Source: Bisporella sp. PMI_857 (taxonomy: Eukaryota; Ascomycota; Leotiomycetes; Helotiales; Helotiaceae). From it: a stretch of 64,000 nt of DNA. This document shows, in pieces, positions 11,816 to 24,239 of the stretch. The position numbers and the translations under genes were made by a program. The notes beneath the pieces were generated by a model, which worked only from the letters and a program-made list of their open reading frames with translations, had not been told where the DNA came from and searched no databases. Each line of letters opens with the position of its first letter. Position 1 is the first letter of the stretch. The stretch lies in NCBI GenBank assembly GCA_021307315.1, contig JAJSPD010000004.1, forward strand, positions 806,001-870,000, in the 5' to 3' direction.

Positions 11816-13126
11816 TACAGCGTCCAGCTACGCTCTATGTCGTGCTTTCTATGGTGTTCCGCAAGGATCGGGAACAAATGTCACCCATGAGTACTGGGGA
11901 AATGAGTGATAGCTCCAGAATCTTATCGAGCCCGCAGATTGAACTGACGAACCGGGTTAGCAGAGCCGGACAGGACACCGCATGGTCAACTCGAAAGCAC
12001 AATTATCGAGGGCAAAGGTGCGCGTACTCGTCCTCAATAATTCTCTTCACTGTGCAATTCCCACATTCTTGGGCAACGATGGTTTGATAGACCTGAGATT
12101 AGAGCTACGTTCAATGCGTGTGGGCGACTATCCCTCCTGTATATTGCTGGACGATATATGGAGCATCTTCGTGGGGAAATGCCTAGCCTAGGATCTCTTA
12201 TTAACTATGCAGTCCATAAGTTGTGTCCGTTGCAACTTGCGGCCTTCATTTCTTCATTTCAAAAGCATATCTCGACACTGAGTTGGAGATATCAGCCGGG
12301 GCGCACTTCCTAGTTAATGTAGAAATGGACGTGGCGAGAAAGGCTAGAAGACACCGGGTTCGTAGCAAACGGCTGAGTATCGGATTTGGAGATTGGGGAC
12401 TGATGGCTGGCATTCAAATTCCGACAGGCTGGGTTTTGCTCCTATTGTGTAGGACGTGTATGGTCCATGCTTGTTTTTAGAACTTGGTTAAAGAGTAGAT
12501 ATACGTAGATGGTCATGGCAGTTAATAGGCCACATTGCTTGCGTTCTTCTGAGCATATATAGGTAAATGGATTTTGCAGCACTATCAGAAATGCACTTAT
12601 GCATATCAACCATGTTATTCAAACCCCTATTTAAGCGAGATGCAAGGGTTCTGCTTCCGGAACGAAAATACACTTTAGAGTCTTTCCGACCGACAGCAAG
12701 CGTCCCGAAACAGGGCCACTGCTCAAACCCCTTATTACAGCGCATCTGAGCTCCTCTCCGGAGAGAAAAGTGGGATAGTATGGGAATTCCAGGTCCACGA
12801 TCTTGCAATAACATGAACAAGATAGAGGCGCAATTTCTACATGGTTTTGAAACGCTTCGCGAACACATTCTCTAAATCTGGATAAAACCTTACTGAATCC
12901 AAAACTTTATACTTCCATAATTGTAACAAGGCGCTAAACTAACAAGAAGCAAAGCGGTAGACCAAGAAATGAACCCTCATACCTATACTCCGCCCAGGAC
13001 CCCCTATATATCGTCTCCAATTTATGAAGATATACCTACTTTGAAAAAGAATTCTCCTCAGACACTCTAGAAGCTAGTCGTGATAGGTGATGAGAGCTCC
13101 CTAGTCTTGTGCACTTGAAATAATGA
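11816..13126. other. Gene-poor region
   Basis: About 1.3 kb with short frames on both strands, none with motifs or joinable exons. Part of it may be further decayed sequence belonging to the fragment at 11420-11815. Confidence 0.35.
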
Positions 13127-14544
13127 TCACTTCATCTGCACGTAATTGCTTGGAAATATACCAGTTCGGGTGCCAATCATGCCAGTCCTGTATATATGTT
13201 AAGATCATCATGGAGGGTATAGAGATGTACACTTACCACCAGTCATTGGTACTGTTTGTCTTCTTAGTAACACGAATGATTTCTCCTTTCTTGAAACCCA
13301 AATCGCCTGGCTGGTCAGCATCAAAGGTAAAAAGCGCTATAGCCTCATCAACTTTCAGATCGCCAGTTTTGCTACGGAATAAGGGCTTTGGCGCATTCGG
13401 TCTGCCAGGCCCGGGACCGTTCCTGCCACTTCCAGAAGGACTAGTTGGCGTGTCTGAATAAACGTAATCATCGTCGAAGCCACTATTCGTACGTCGCCCA
13501 GCAGGTATTGTACCCATTGTAGGCACTCTCGATGAGCTACCAGTTGGCGTGCGGTCATAGATATCGTCTGCCCAAGTACTCGCCCTCTTCGGCTTTGGAT
13601 TGTCGCTGTATGCATAGTCCGAGTTATCGTTGTTTACACTTCCTGTCCGGTCTCTCCGGGAGCCTTCACCATAAGCACTACCTCTTCGACCCTCCCAGAC
13701 CACATCATCATGTCTATCGTCGTAGACTGGTATATCGTTGTATATCGCGCTATCGGTTGATGCAACTCCAGCAAATACACGCGAGTTCAGGACACTCATA
13801 AGTGGTCCTGCAGCTGGTGGAGGTCGTACAGCGCCTTCTAGGAGCTGTCTAGCCGTAAATCGCTCACCGTACAGCTTCTCATTCGCATCTCTCCTCTCGA
13901 TGATCGCAGAGCCTTCCAGTGACACACCAGCGAAGAGGCCTTTAGTCCTCGAGTAACTAAAGATGCCAGCCACACTCCTCAGGCTTGCTGCCCCTGCCGC
14001 CTCCGCATTACGCCCTACTGGCCCAGCTGCGATCGACACATTGCCTCCTAGTGTAATAGATCCTTGTTGAGAGAACGTCCGTACCGCAGCTGCATCATTC
14101 AAGATGAACACAAAATCCGTGAGCTCGAAGCCAATCTGTCCGCCAAATCCGGCACCGCCGGTACCTATCGCGGAAGGTGCGCTCCAGCTTCCGTCTGCAA
14201 GCCGTGCTACGACAACTCCATTTCCATAACGTGCGGAACCAAGAAAGCCCGCTTTGATGACGGTGAGAATCGCAAGTCCCTATGCTTCCGGTTAGCCGCC
14301 ACTTCTGCCTGCATCTTGAAAAGAAGCCTGAGATAGTTGTGTTCACTTTACCTTTGCGTTCGCTAGTACTGAAGGAGGAATTATTTTATCAGGCCCGAAG
14401 GCTTGCCTTGGGTCAACGAAGGATGTCAATATCTTGCCGCACTTCTTGCACTCCGCTGGTGGGGTAGTCAGTTATAGAGTCTTAAACTCTGGAGCTGGTG
14501 AACATACACGCCATAGACGAGGGCAACGGATTATTGATACCCAT
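13127..14544 (-). CDS. Ysc84/Lsb4-like protein: SYLF lipid-binding domain plus SH3 domain
   Basis: Four exons, 14544-14508, 14455-14352, 14279-13237 and 13187-13127, join in frame to 414 aa. The start MGINNPLPSS and the following conserved block (ECKKCGKILTSFVDPRQAFG, then KIIPPSVLANAKGLAILTV) are the N-terminus of the SYLF (YSC84) domain, which extends to about residue 215. It binds phosphoinositides and actin. A Ser/Asp/Arg-rich linker (about 215-350) follows. The last 60 residues form an SH3 domain (ALFTFDADQPGDLGFKKGE, DWW, then GIFPSNYV), and its last strand is in the small fourth exon. In yeast this family acts with Las17/WASP at endocytic actin patches. Exon 1 is only 37 nt and uses donor GTATGT. 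Confidence 0.93.
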
Positions 14545-15157
14545 CCTGACTAGCAGATTTATTCCCTTCCAGCAAGTGCAAAAACTTTGGTTTGTTTGGT
14601 GGTATAAGAGAAGAGAAGAATCGTTGAGAGACGACCAGGTGGGGTGAGGCTGCCTGCAGAATAGGACTTCTTGCCCAACTTTCTAAGGGAAAGTGTGTGG
14701 TTAGACCCCAGGCGATCCGAAGTAGATGGTCGAGGAGCTGGTCGTATAGCTGTGATTCATATAATATATATAATCTGGAATCCGGGGTGAGAAACAGAGT
14801 ATGATGCCGCTCCCGCTTACAGATGACGGAAAGATCTGTGGCTTAGCAGCGTCGCAACGTCGTCTGGGGAAGCATCCAGAAAATTGCCCCTGCCTTACCA
14901 AACAAGACATCAAAATTTCGAACATTATAAGCAATCCCAAGACTGCTACGAACTCACGTGGGCTGCTCTAATTCCCTGGGCCGCAATCACAACAAAAACA
15001 TCGGTGTTCCTTGCGCTTGAGCGCTTGGTAACAGACAAGACAAAGACGGAGCCTGAAACTCCACCAGCACCGAAAGTCTCACAACAAGAATACAAGAAGC
15101 AGCAATATTGCGCCGCGCTCAACCGTACCTTGATTATCATACAAATACAACGATAAG
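14545..15157. other. Bidirectional promoter region
   Basis: Head-to-head spacer of about 610 bp between the Ysc84-like gene (minus) and the Sft1-like gene (plus). It must hold both promoters. No other gene is visible. Confidence 0.5.
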
Positions 15158-15510
15158 ATGTCAGACGCATACGAGAGAGAGCGGCAGAACAACTCGCGAC
15201 TTTCCGAGTTGTCCGCGAAGGTCACTGCATTAAGGGGAGTTACGGTGGACATATATGACAATGCAAGAGCGCAGGACGTCATCGACAATACTGTATGATT
15301 ATATTACCTTGGTGAAGGATTCAGGTATACGCATATGCTGATGAGTCCCAGTCTGATACATTTTCATCAATGAGTACCTCCTTAAAAGGATCTGCGACCC
15401 GCATGGGCAGAATGGCAGCGTCGGGGAATAAGGTGGCGATATTCAAACTCTCAGGAATTATCATCGGGGTTGTACTATTTTTGTGGTTTACTTTCCACTT
15501 GTTCTTTTAG
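15158..15510 (+). CDS. SFT1: Sft1-like Golgi SNARE
   Basis: Exon 15158-15292, a 59-nt intron (GTATGA donor, GCTGATG branch region, CAG acceptor) and exon 15352-15510 give 97 aa. An earlier AG at 15323-15324 would leave only a 32-nt intron and insert nine extra residues, so the later acceptor is preferred. The protein is a Bet1/Sft1-type SNARE. A short N-terminus is followed by a heptad SNARE helix (LSELSAKVTALRGVTVDIYD), a tail helix (SSMSTSLKGSATRMGRMAAS) and one C-terminal membrane anchor (IFKLSGIIIGVVLFLWFTFH). These proteins work in intra-Golgi retrograde transport. It is convergent with the neighbouring ArfGAP gene, which is also a Golgi/endosome traffic protein. Confidence 0.9.
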
Positions 15511-15774
15511 AGGGATTACCGGTGGATCACAGACTCGTGAACAGATATCGAAAATAGGCATTAGGGGTAGTGTCATACTTGTACAGCACACATTCTGCAG
15601 CATAGCAAGGCGTCACGGTTGGGAGCGAGATAGTTCGAAGCGAAGTCAAATTCACACATTCCCTCTATTTTCTTCTACAGGAACGGTTTATGATGAGTAC
15701 AATCGGACAACCGCAGCCAGATATCCCTACAAGTGTCTGCTTCACTATGTAAAACCCTTTTAATGACGTAACCT

Positions 15775-17552
15775 TTATTCCCAAACATTCGAGAACAGAT
15801 CCTCGCTCGCCGAAAATCCAGCGGCAGGCTTAGTAGATGTCTTCTGACCTGCCGGGGCGACTGGTGCAGCACTACTCCATCCTCCAAAATCTTCGTCTGC
15901 ACTGACTTTTGGTGGGCCTTGACTTGTGGTTGTGAATCCTCCATTGCCGCCTGGGACAATACTCTGATTTGCCAGTCCACTTGAACCCCATCCAAAGTCG
16001 CCGGGACTGGTCTGCGGAGGTGGAGCTCTATTCAATGTAGGACTGCTCTTTGCTGAGCTCCATGCATCGTTTGAAGCCCATGCATCATTTCCCCAGCCAG
16101 AGGTTGCCGCTACAGTAGGTTGAGCTTTTGGTGCAGGAGCAGAGGTTGGTTGTGAGAGATTGAAGACGGAAGTCTGTGCTGGCGGTGAAGCAACTATCTG
16201 CTTAGGCGGTGCTTGCGGAGTTGGACTAGAGAAGTCGAATAAATCACTAAGTCCAGAACTTGCGTTTGTGTTTGACACTGGAGCTGGTGCGGAGTCGAAC
16301 GCGCCAAAGCCACTGCTAGACGAAAAAGTCCTGGAGTGAGTTTGTGGCGGTGCTGCTTTTTGAGCTGGCTTTGTATCAAAGAATCCTCCTCCAGTATAAG
16401 GTGGTGAAATCTGCGATGGTGTGGATTTCTGGCTTGATATATTCCCTAGACTAGCAAAAGCGTTTGGCTTCGCCTGCGGTTGTGGAGGTGGAGAAGATGG
16501 ATTGGAAAAGCTCAGGCTACTAAATGCATCATTAATGCCCCCAAAAGAAGATTGCTGTGGTGAAATTTGAGGCGATGGAGCTGATTGCAGCTGACCAAAT
16601 GACGCCGATGGCGCGTGAGAAGGCTGTAGCTGCGTTGGTGGTGGGCGGGAAGCATATAAAGACAATATAGATTGTTTTAGGTCTGGGCGCGACTGAACTC
16701 CAGCAGCTGCTGCTGCACTGGAAGGGCGGTTTGCGACAGGCGCTGGCTCACCAAAGAAGTCAAGCCCAAGCAAAGAGTCTGCTGGCTTGGTCTGCTTTGG
16801 TGGGGTTGATTCTGGCGGAGGTCTCGTTTGTGTGGGAGCAGCTGCGTTGGCTCTTCGCGGAGAACCATCATCCCCGAATAAGTCTTGTTGAGGAGCTCTT
16901 CTGATATGTGATGGGCCGGCAGGAGTAGGACTGGTGACAGATGCCGATGCTCGTTGTGAGGCGGATCTCTCAATACTGTGCTTTTCCTTTACTAGACTTA
17001 GGGGGACATCGTCATCTCCTTCGGCATCCAAGGTCGATGGGTCTGGAATTGGACCTTCCATTACCCATCTCTTTGATTCATACTTAGTCCTGATAAAATT
17101 CTCAATCTTTGCTTCGGAAGGAACATGGCCAGGCGCCAGTTTTGATTCCCAGTACTTGTTAGCTCTTGAATTTCCCCATTTTAGCACACTTTGTAATTGC
17201 TCGTCAGTCCAAGCATCAAGATCCACGGATTTAACTCTGCTGATATGTGTACCCATCCCTCTATGTATACCTGAACATCTTATACATATGAAAATGCCCA
17301 AGTTCCAGCTCGCCCATCTTGGATCTGTCTCGATGTCAGCCTTCGCCCAATACTTTGCAGTATTGACGACGCCTTACGTTTGTTTCTCTTGCAATCGGCG
17401 CATGTTTTATTCCCCTCTCTAAGACACAGATGAGATCAGCAAATGCTCTCCCAGAGTTTATTTAGCCCGACTTACAATTTGAGTAGACTTTTGATTGTCT
17501 GTGAGTTTTGTGCTGCGCGTTCGGCACGAGGATCTGGAGCTCGGCGCGACAT
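15775..17552 (-). CDS. ArfGAP, Age2-like GTPase-activating protein
   Basis: Exons 17552-17476, 17418-17378 and 17324-15775 join to 555 aa, starting MSRRAPDPRAER. The N-terminal 130 residues are the ArfGAP zinc finger: CADCKRNKHPRWASWNLG, then CIRCSGIHRGMG with the arginine finger in IHRGMG. Seventeen residues separate the two CxxC pairs, which I recall as the spacing of yeast Age2 rather than the usual 16. After a conserved helical region (DEQLQSVLKWGN, NKYWESKL) the remaining 400 residues are Pro/Gln/Ser-rich and disordered, with repeated short hydrophobic motifs (DLFGD, LGLDFFGE, DLFDFSS, DLFSNVW) that resemble adaptor- or clathrin-binding peptides. Such proteins switch off Arf GTPases in trans-Golgi and endosome vesicle formation. 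Confidence 0.92.
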
Positions 17553-17924
17553 TATGAGCCTTGCGGTATATTTGATGTGACAGCTGCCGAGGATATAGCG
17601 AGGATGGTATTTGATTTTGTGCTGTCAATCAAAACGGTAATGTGTCAATAGGTGCAAGGCGTCTCGTCTCAGTTCTCATTCCAAATTGTCCGCCTAGATT
17701 TGGGCCTGCGCCGTCGTGTCGCTTAAGCCTGACTTTGTCAGGCAGGGATGCCCAATTGAGCATGACGCACTTAAAGCTCGCCTTCCGTTTTGGTGGGGGT
17801 AAGCTTACAGCATCTACTGTATTTGAAATACTGCCATTACCCAAGAACAAAGCTCTTGCACTGCCACTCGGCGCTAGGTACCTCACTCATCTTCTTGAAA
17901 GATATCAAGCTTCTTTAAGTGCTG

Positions 17925-18614
17925 ATGAGATTCCCTACTTTTCCAACCATCATTCGCACTTTCTACACGCTAAGTAACTACACATCAGCTCGTCTTCCAC
18001 CTCATTACAAAGCAATTCAACCCTTAACTCGAGGAAGCATTCTAAAGTCTATGCCGACCATCCCATTTCTTTCGAGCCTTTTCGGAACCAGTGTGCCATC
18101 TCGCAATATGTCGTCTTATCCAACCCAGAAGACAGACGATGAGTGGCGAGCTATTCTATCCAAAGGTATCTGCATGCTATCCATCTCCATGTATAAACAG
18201 CCCGACACACAGCTAACAAAGACAATAGAGCAGTTCCGAGTTCTTCGCCAGCAAGGTACCGAAGCTCCATTTGTAGGCAAATATGACAAGCATATGCCAG
18301 AAACTGGAGTCTACACTTGTGCTGGCTGTGATGCGCCTCTTTACACAGCAAACCAGAAGTTCAAGTCAGGCTGCGGATGGCCCGCATACTTCGATAATAT
18401 TCCAGGCGCTGTTACACGACATGTGGACAATTCTCTAGGAATGGAGAGAACGGAAATTGTTTGCTCAAATTGTGGCGGACACCTGGGACATGTCTTCAAA
18501 GGCGAGGGATATCCTACACCTACAGACGAGAGGCATTGTGTCAACAGTATCAGTATGAAATTCTCTCCAGAAGACCCGCCAGTGCAGGGGAAAAACCCAG
18601 ATAGCAAAGTCTAG
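17925..18614 (+). CDS. Methionine-R-sulfoxide reductase (MsrB)
   Basis: Exon 17925-18165, a 63-nt intron (GTATCT donor, CTAAC branch site, TAG acceptor) and exon 18229-18614 give 208 aa. Earlier in-frame GTG/CTG codons are not starts; ATG 17925 is the first ATG. The catalytic domain covers the last 130 residues. It has two zinc CxxC pairs (CAGC and CSNC), the substrate-loop block SGCGWPAYF, GGHLGHVF, and the nucleophilic Cys in RHCVNSISMKF. The reductase repairs R-methionine sulfoxide. The first 60 residues are basic/hydroxylated and lack acids, fitting a mitochondrial presequence. Internal ATGs at 18051 and 18108 could give a cytosolic form, but that is inference. Confidence 0.92.
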   Translation: MRFPTFPTIIRTFYTLSNYTSARLPPHYKAIQPLTRGSILKSMPTIPFLSSLFGTSVPSRNMSSYPTQKTDDEWRAILSKGICMLSISMYKQPDTQLTKTIEQFRVLRQQGTEAPFVGKYDKHMPETGVYTCAGCDAPLYTANQKFKSGCGWPAYFDNIPGAVTRHVDNSLGMERTEIVCSNCGGHLGHVFKGEGYPTPTDERHCVNSISMKFSPEDPPVQGKNPDSKV

Positions 18615-20940
18615 AGTCACATGGAGAGTGGGGGTGTAGTATTATTATGATAAATGAGAAATGTAAAAATGAAGCTACTCCTTGGCTTAAGAAACAAATC
18701 TTACTCTTTCTAATCACAGGCATTTGTTTCATTCATATCCAAGAAAGTATTGCCACAGCTCTAGTACTGTGGCACTTATCGAAAATTTGTCTTTATGATG
18801 CCACCTTACATATCCAGATTATTATCCAAACCTGTCCTGTGCGAAATTTCCTCACAACGAGTTCAGCAATCAAAGATTGAAATGAAACATTCTCTTTTGA
18901 AATTCACTCGCAAAGTTGTCTGCTGCTCGGCGCCACTCTTGTCTAAACTATACACCTTACTTTGTCATGGTCTTGCTGGATTTGTTTCTTCATATACCTA
19001 TTCTTAAAGAATGGTGACACAAACTCAACAACAATATTGTCCTAGCAGCAGTTTCAAATCGCCGTTGGTATTTAAGATATTGAAGAATTTTACCTATTCG
19101 CGAATGTTTGCAGATCAGAGTCAAGTGTGGCATAAATAAAGCTAAATCTACTTCAGTAGGACTTTGCCTTTTTTGACGGAAAACTGTCATAGGTATTGTA
19201 TACATATGGGGGGACTATTTATGAGAACAACGCTTTTATTTTCGTTACATCTGCAGCTATTTGCTTCACTGCTGCCGGCTGATTGGAATGAACAACTGTA
19301 TAACAAGTGTCGTAGTGATAATTCAGCTGAACATGAAGCAAGGATCTACACATGACTATGCACTTTAGTACCACGGACAGGCAATGAATACCTAAGAAGG
19401 GTTTTTCTTACATCCATAACTTAAATTAGATCGATCTGAGAATGTCCTAAGAATCAAAATCTTGGATGTAACGTCTTCTTAAAAATTAGTGAGGCTGATG
19501 TTGCTGTCAGTATCACGGCTTTTCTTTGTCATACCGGCCGGTCTCGAATTATATTTTCGAAACATGGAAGATTGTCGCTGGTGCTGTTATAACTGTTCAA
19601 ATTTCTAATGTCGTTTATTTAATTGTAGTTCTGTTTGAGACTTTGTAGCAATTCACAGAACAAGATCGCTGTTGGTCGTCATCAGCTATATGCCATTACC
19701 CTTTTACATAATTACATTTGCTAACAATATGAATCCCATGTTCGAGACCTCCCTCAGACCGGTATCCAGTGCCACGGTCTTGCTAGGGAACTTCTAAATT
19801 AAAAGTTGCAAAGATTTTATGGAAGAGCATACATTGCACCATTCCTGATCCAACTTCTTTGCTATATCGGAGAATCTTCAGATTCTCCTTTCTTACTCCA
19901 CATGGTACATGCACTGCATAACATTTTTCAGCACCAAAGTTGAATTAATATATGCCAAGACATCAAATAGGGGTTAAGCGAAAGCAACCCAACAGCTGCA
20001 TGGTTCTGAGTTGGAGGGGTCGTACGCGTAGTGTTTTTCTGAACATGGTATCTTATTTACTCAAATGACGCTCAGTTTTTTGAGACTAGAACCTCTGCGG
20101 CGAGAGATTTAGAAGCTGATGCGACCAATATCGCACCCATGCTCGCGGAGTACTTTGTGGCTTTGGCTGGCTTCCGTGGGAGAGAAGATGGCACTTCAAG
20201 GCTTATGTGACCATGGTTCTGCTCCTATATCACTCTCTACCGGATCGCACGACAACATTGGATTCGGAGTATTTATTGTCCACAAGTGTAAAAGTTTATA
20301 AGTACCGGCGTACCCCACAAATGCAACTGCGGGGATCTCCCCCAGATTTGTGTGTTCCTGCCAAGGCGGATGGTAGCTCTCCGTTTTAACAAAAGCATTT
20401 TTCCACTTCACGGGTCACTTTTCATCAGGAAAAGTCGTCGGGAATATGGATTAAGCCTGCCGGTACTCAGAACTTCATATCAGCTGCTTCTACTTTTTAT
20501 TGCAAAATACTCTTTTTCTTACGGTTTATCGCGAGAATAGAAGCTGTTTTCCCAGGTTGCTCCTGATATGTGCATAAACAGAGCAGTGGTATCTCGAGGT
20601 TCCTTGTTATTAGTACTTTCAGAATTGCGCTGAAAGTAGTCTATTTGTTTCGTGTATACAGTCGAATATCGGAACATGGCCCGGCCAAGGAAGTCGCTAG
20701 TTACTACTTCCAGCCTAGCAAGACCCGGCGATCCATAATATCCAGGGTTGAAGGCGATACCATGTTTGAAATATACAATGGGAGATGCCTTCCGCATGCA
20801 ACCACGTCATGGTCCCCATTGAAAGTTTTCGTTGATTATAGGCATCCAGGGCCGTGACCGAGGGTACAGCAGATTGGAAGATTAAACATTCCTCCCAAGG
20901 AAAATGTAGCAAGCTTCTAGAACTAGAGCTTCATCTGCAT
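18615..20940. other. Long intergenic region
   Basis: About 2.3 kb of AT-rich sequence without a coding pattern. All frames are under 100 codons and lack motifs. Its last part is the promoter of the GH5 gene. No repeat, RNA gene or transposon signature is recognisable. Confidence 0.5.
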
Positions 20941-20947
20941 TATAAAG
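20941..20947 (+). promoter_or_regulatory. TATA box of the GH5 gene
   Basis: TATAAAG lies 92 bp before the GH5 start codon, the usual place for a fungal TATA element in a strongly inducible secreted-enzyme gene. Positional evidence only. Confidence 0.45.
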
Positions 20948-21032
20948 CTTGCTTTCCCCAGAGCTTGCCCTAACATCCATATTAGCTGAATTCTTCCCCA
21001 GAAAGTCCTTGGCAGAACACGTTCTTAAAAAA

Positions 21033-22316
21033 ATGCGTTTTGGAAGTCTCTTATGTGCTGCCAGTACGGCAGGACTGGCCATTGCTGCTCCAGCAACAGA
21101 GAAAGAGAAGAGGGTCAGCAAATTTCAATGGTTTGGTAAGAGCCTTTGCCTGTACAGTCTAGTATAAAACTTAACTATTAAATAGGTGTCAACGAAGCTG
21201 GCGCAGAGTTTGGTAACGCAGTACTTCCAGGCGTAAGGCTATTTTGACATCTTTCAGCTAGGCAATTCTGATAGAAGATAGACACTAGGAAAAGATTATA
21301 CATGGCCAGTCACGTATGGTTCTCTTCCATATGCGCAGTTTCAGTGCTGACCAGTCAACTTAGCTCTACCATCGATACCCTCGCAAGCCAGGGTCTTAAC
21401 ACCTTCCGCATTGCCATCATGATGGAACGATTGATTCCTACGACATTGACTGGCAGCGTCAACAGTGCCTACTCTCAGAGCCTTATTAGCCTCGTGAACT
21501 ACATCACCAATACTAAAGGCCTTTACGCTATTATTGATCCGCACAATTTCGCCAGATACTACGGCAATGTGATTACAGATGTAACGGGCTTCCAAGCTTG
21601 GTGGAAGACAACGGCTACGCTTTTTGCGAGTAACTCCAGAGTTATCTTTGATTGCAATAATGAGCCCCATGACATGGATAACACCCTCGTCAAGAACTTA
21701 ATGCAAGCATGTATCAATGGTGTGAGAGCCGCCGGCGCAAACAGCCAGTATATCTTTGTGGAGGGAAATAGTTGGTCTGGTGCCTGGACCTGGTTTGCCC
21801 ACCTTCTTTTCTCATATGCCTAGGATTTTGGTCTTCTGACTTTGTATAAGGGTTTCCTCTGGCAACGGTGACTCTCTGAAAGGGCTTACAGACCCACAAA
21901 ACAAGATTGTCTATGAGATGCATCAGTACCTCGACTCGGATGGATCGGGAACGTCAGAAGCTTGTGTTTCTGCTACGATTGGCAAGGAGCGTCTCCAAGC
22001 TGCCACCCAATGGCTCAGGGCGAACGGTAAGAAGGGAATCTTGGGAGAATTCGCTGGAGGCGCAAACTCTCAATGTGCAAGCGCTGTTACCGACTTGATT
22101 ACGTATTTGGGACAGAACACGGATGTCTGGACTGGAGCTGTGAGTTGACACTAACCTATTTGCAGTTATTCTGCCTCGTGTAAAGAGACGAAGACTGACT
22201 TCCAGCAGTTATGGTGGGCAGGCGGACCATGGTGGGGAAATTATATCTACAGTATGGAGCCTCCTTCAGGAATTGCCTATTCCTATTACTTGCCCAAGCT
22301 ACTACCCCTCATCTAA
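21033..22316 (+). CDS. Secreted GH5 endoglucanase (cellulase)
   Basis: Six exons, 21033-21135, 21186-21232, 21282-21313, 21355-21792, 21851-22139 and 22206-22316, join in frame to 339 aa. The first 20 residues are a signal peptide ([20 protein letters not shown]), followed by a short basic propeptide (EKEKR). The GH5 fold is clear: [11 protein letters not shown], then [25 protein letters not shown], the acid/base Glu164 in [32 protein letters not shown], and the nucleophile Glu273 in LGEFAGG. This matches fungal family 5 beta-1,4-endoglucanases. There is no cellulose-binding module or Ser/Thr linker, so it is a catalytic-domain-only enzyme. All six exons close in phase with both catalytic residues present, so the gene looks intact although it sits in gene-poor sequence. 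Confidence 0.93.
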
Positions 22317-22989
22317 GTATTCGGGCCGTGAATGGCGCCTACTGCTAGGGCACTACGAAGCAATGACTACGGACATTGTAAATTGTATATTGGAACGTTC
22401 ATTCATAACTTATAGCGCAATCATCATTTATTGATGTCTCACAAAGATTGCATCAAAATTGCATTATTTTAAGATTCACATTGACTTTCAAGATCGTGAA
22501 CCATTACCTATATTGAAATTATGGCTTTGCCTCATTTTTTCACTTCCATCTCCTAAACAGATAAAGGGACGTATCCATTTGGCACGTCAGGTCTAACAGT
22601 CGTAAATCGCAAGCCGCATAGCTAAATATGTCCAATATATAACGGGCCAACATCCCTCTATGTCCACGAAGCATTTGACGCTCCCCACGACTTAATATTA
22701 AGCTTCTTACACCACATACTTCGTGGCAGTAATAATCAAAATGTCAAGCGTGGCCCGGTGATCAAAGTTGCAGTTTACACTAGAGCATCACGCTTCCACA
22801 ACAAGGGATGATCACTATCTTCGTGCTCCTTGAAGTTATTTTTTTTTTAGTCCGCAACTCACGTGTTAAGCATTACACACTATTCAACTTTCCTCTAGCA
22901 ATTTTCGGATACTCTCTATTGTCGACTTCGTGATTTTTCTATGGTATAGCCTGCATCTGTACCTTAGCAGGCGAAGGTTCTTTGCAAGC
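22317..22989. other. Intergenic region
   Basis: About 670 bp downstream of the GH5 gene, AT-rich with a T-tract near 22842. No gene is visible. Confidence 0.45.
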
Positions 22990-23039
22990 CTCAGACCTAT
23001 CTTTGATGTGCTTTAGCCTACCGTGGGGCATATAATGTT

Positions 23040-24160
23040 TTGTTCCCAGCCTCTTTACCCCAGTATGAAGACCGTGATGATGAATGACTCTTGCTTGATT
23101 TGGACAACTTCAACAAGGAGTACAACTGGGGAAATGGCAAAACCTACGCAAACCGCTCACTCCTGTTCAGAGAGATATTGTTCCAGAACCAGGATATTGT
23201 GAATCAGAAGGCACAAAATATGTGACAAAATATCATCTGCAAATTACAGCTTCAACCTTAAGTAGGTTAGATAAATCCTCTCCATATGCCTACATTCTAG
23301 TCATATATGATATTATTCTAATGTTATAGATCTAAACGAAATGCTATCACTAACTCCTCCACGTGTATATAGCTTTACTTACCGTTCGGAGGCCGGTCAC
23401 TCTACAAGATCTGCAGAACTGGCTAGTGACGAAAGTACATTTTACGCTACCACCAATCATATCTTGATGACTCCGCTGACCCTGACGACTTCGAAGGTAT
23501 GAACACCTATTCTAAGAGCATCTGCGATGAAGAAATGGGTTAGACTCGGAAGATGAAGTGGCTTTGCGTCGAAAAGGGGTATCTCAAACAAATGAAGATC
23601 GTTTGGATTCGTTGATGAAAGATAGTCTATGACATGGACGAGGGAACCCCGCCCCGTGAATAGAACTTATGGAAGCGCTGAGTTCTTCTATAAGAAATAT
23701 CACCGTTCGATGTTTGGTTATGCATCGTGAAGGTGTTGCGATCATAATTCCTCGGGGTGTAGAAGGTAGCGGCTACTAGTAGCTGAATCCATGCATTACT
23801 TAACTGAACTAATACCTCTTATGCATATTTTGGAAGCGTTAAGGTATACCATACTCTCTGCAGTCAAATGACAAAAGCATACATTCAGTCTGTGCTTCCA
23901 GGTTCTGATACTGAAATCCGCATTATGTGGGATTGATCAGTGTACCTGAGGTTCTGACATCCTATAACGGCCCAAGCGAAAGATATTATATTATTTAATG
24001 CTTATCGAGATGAAACTGAAAAATTTGCGTTCGGAAGAGCATATTCATGGTCTGAAAATATCTTGAGGGACCATGTTGATTTATTGATACCTTATAAACA
24101 AGGCATCAATACTTTGCTAGTTCGCGTTCGAACTCTGTTTTGCGCGACGACTCGGGTACT
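23040..24160 (+). pseudogene. Scattered coding relics, unidentified
   Basis: Three coding-like islands lie in order on the plus strand, separated by stops and frame changes. Near 23040-23225 are DLDNFNKEYNWGNGKTYANR and LLFREILFQNQDIVNQKAQN, with one in-frame TGA before them. Near 23460-23600 is an acidic piece (DDSADPDDFEGMNTYSK) broken by a stop and a frameshift before DSEDEVALRRKG. Near 23967-24140 is AYRDETEKFAFGRAYSW followed by ENILRDHVDLLIPYKQG. Amino-acid composition is protein-like in each. No splice sites restore one reading frame. I do not recognise the ancestor. It may be one decayed gene or two, and the boundaries are rough. Confidence 0.35.
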
Positions 24161-24239
24161 AATACGCAAAGAATCCACCATTTCAGAGAACCACTGTAGA
24201 CTTGGCATCTCACCACCACTCCAAACGCTAGCTGGCAGA

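Noticed and set aside
15293..15324. 32-nt intron in the Sft1-like gene
   Set aside because: Too short for efficient splicing and it would insert VYAYADESQ; the CAG at 15351 gives a 59-nt intron and the expected family sequence.
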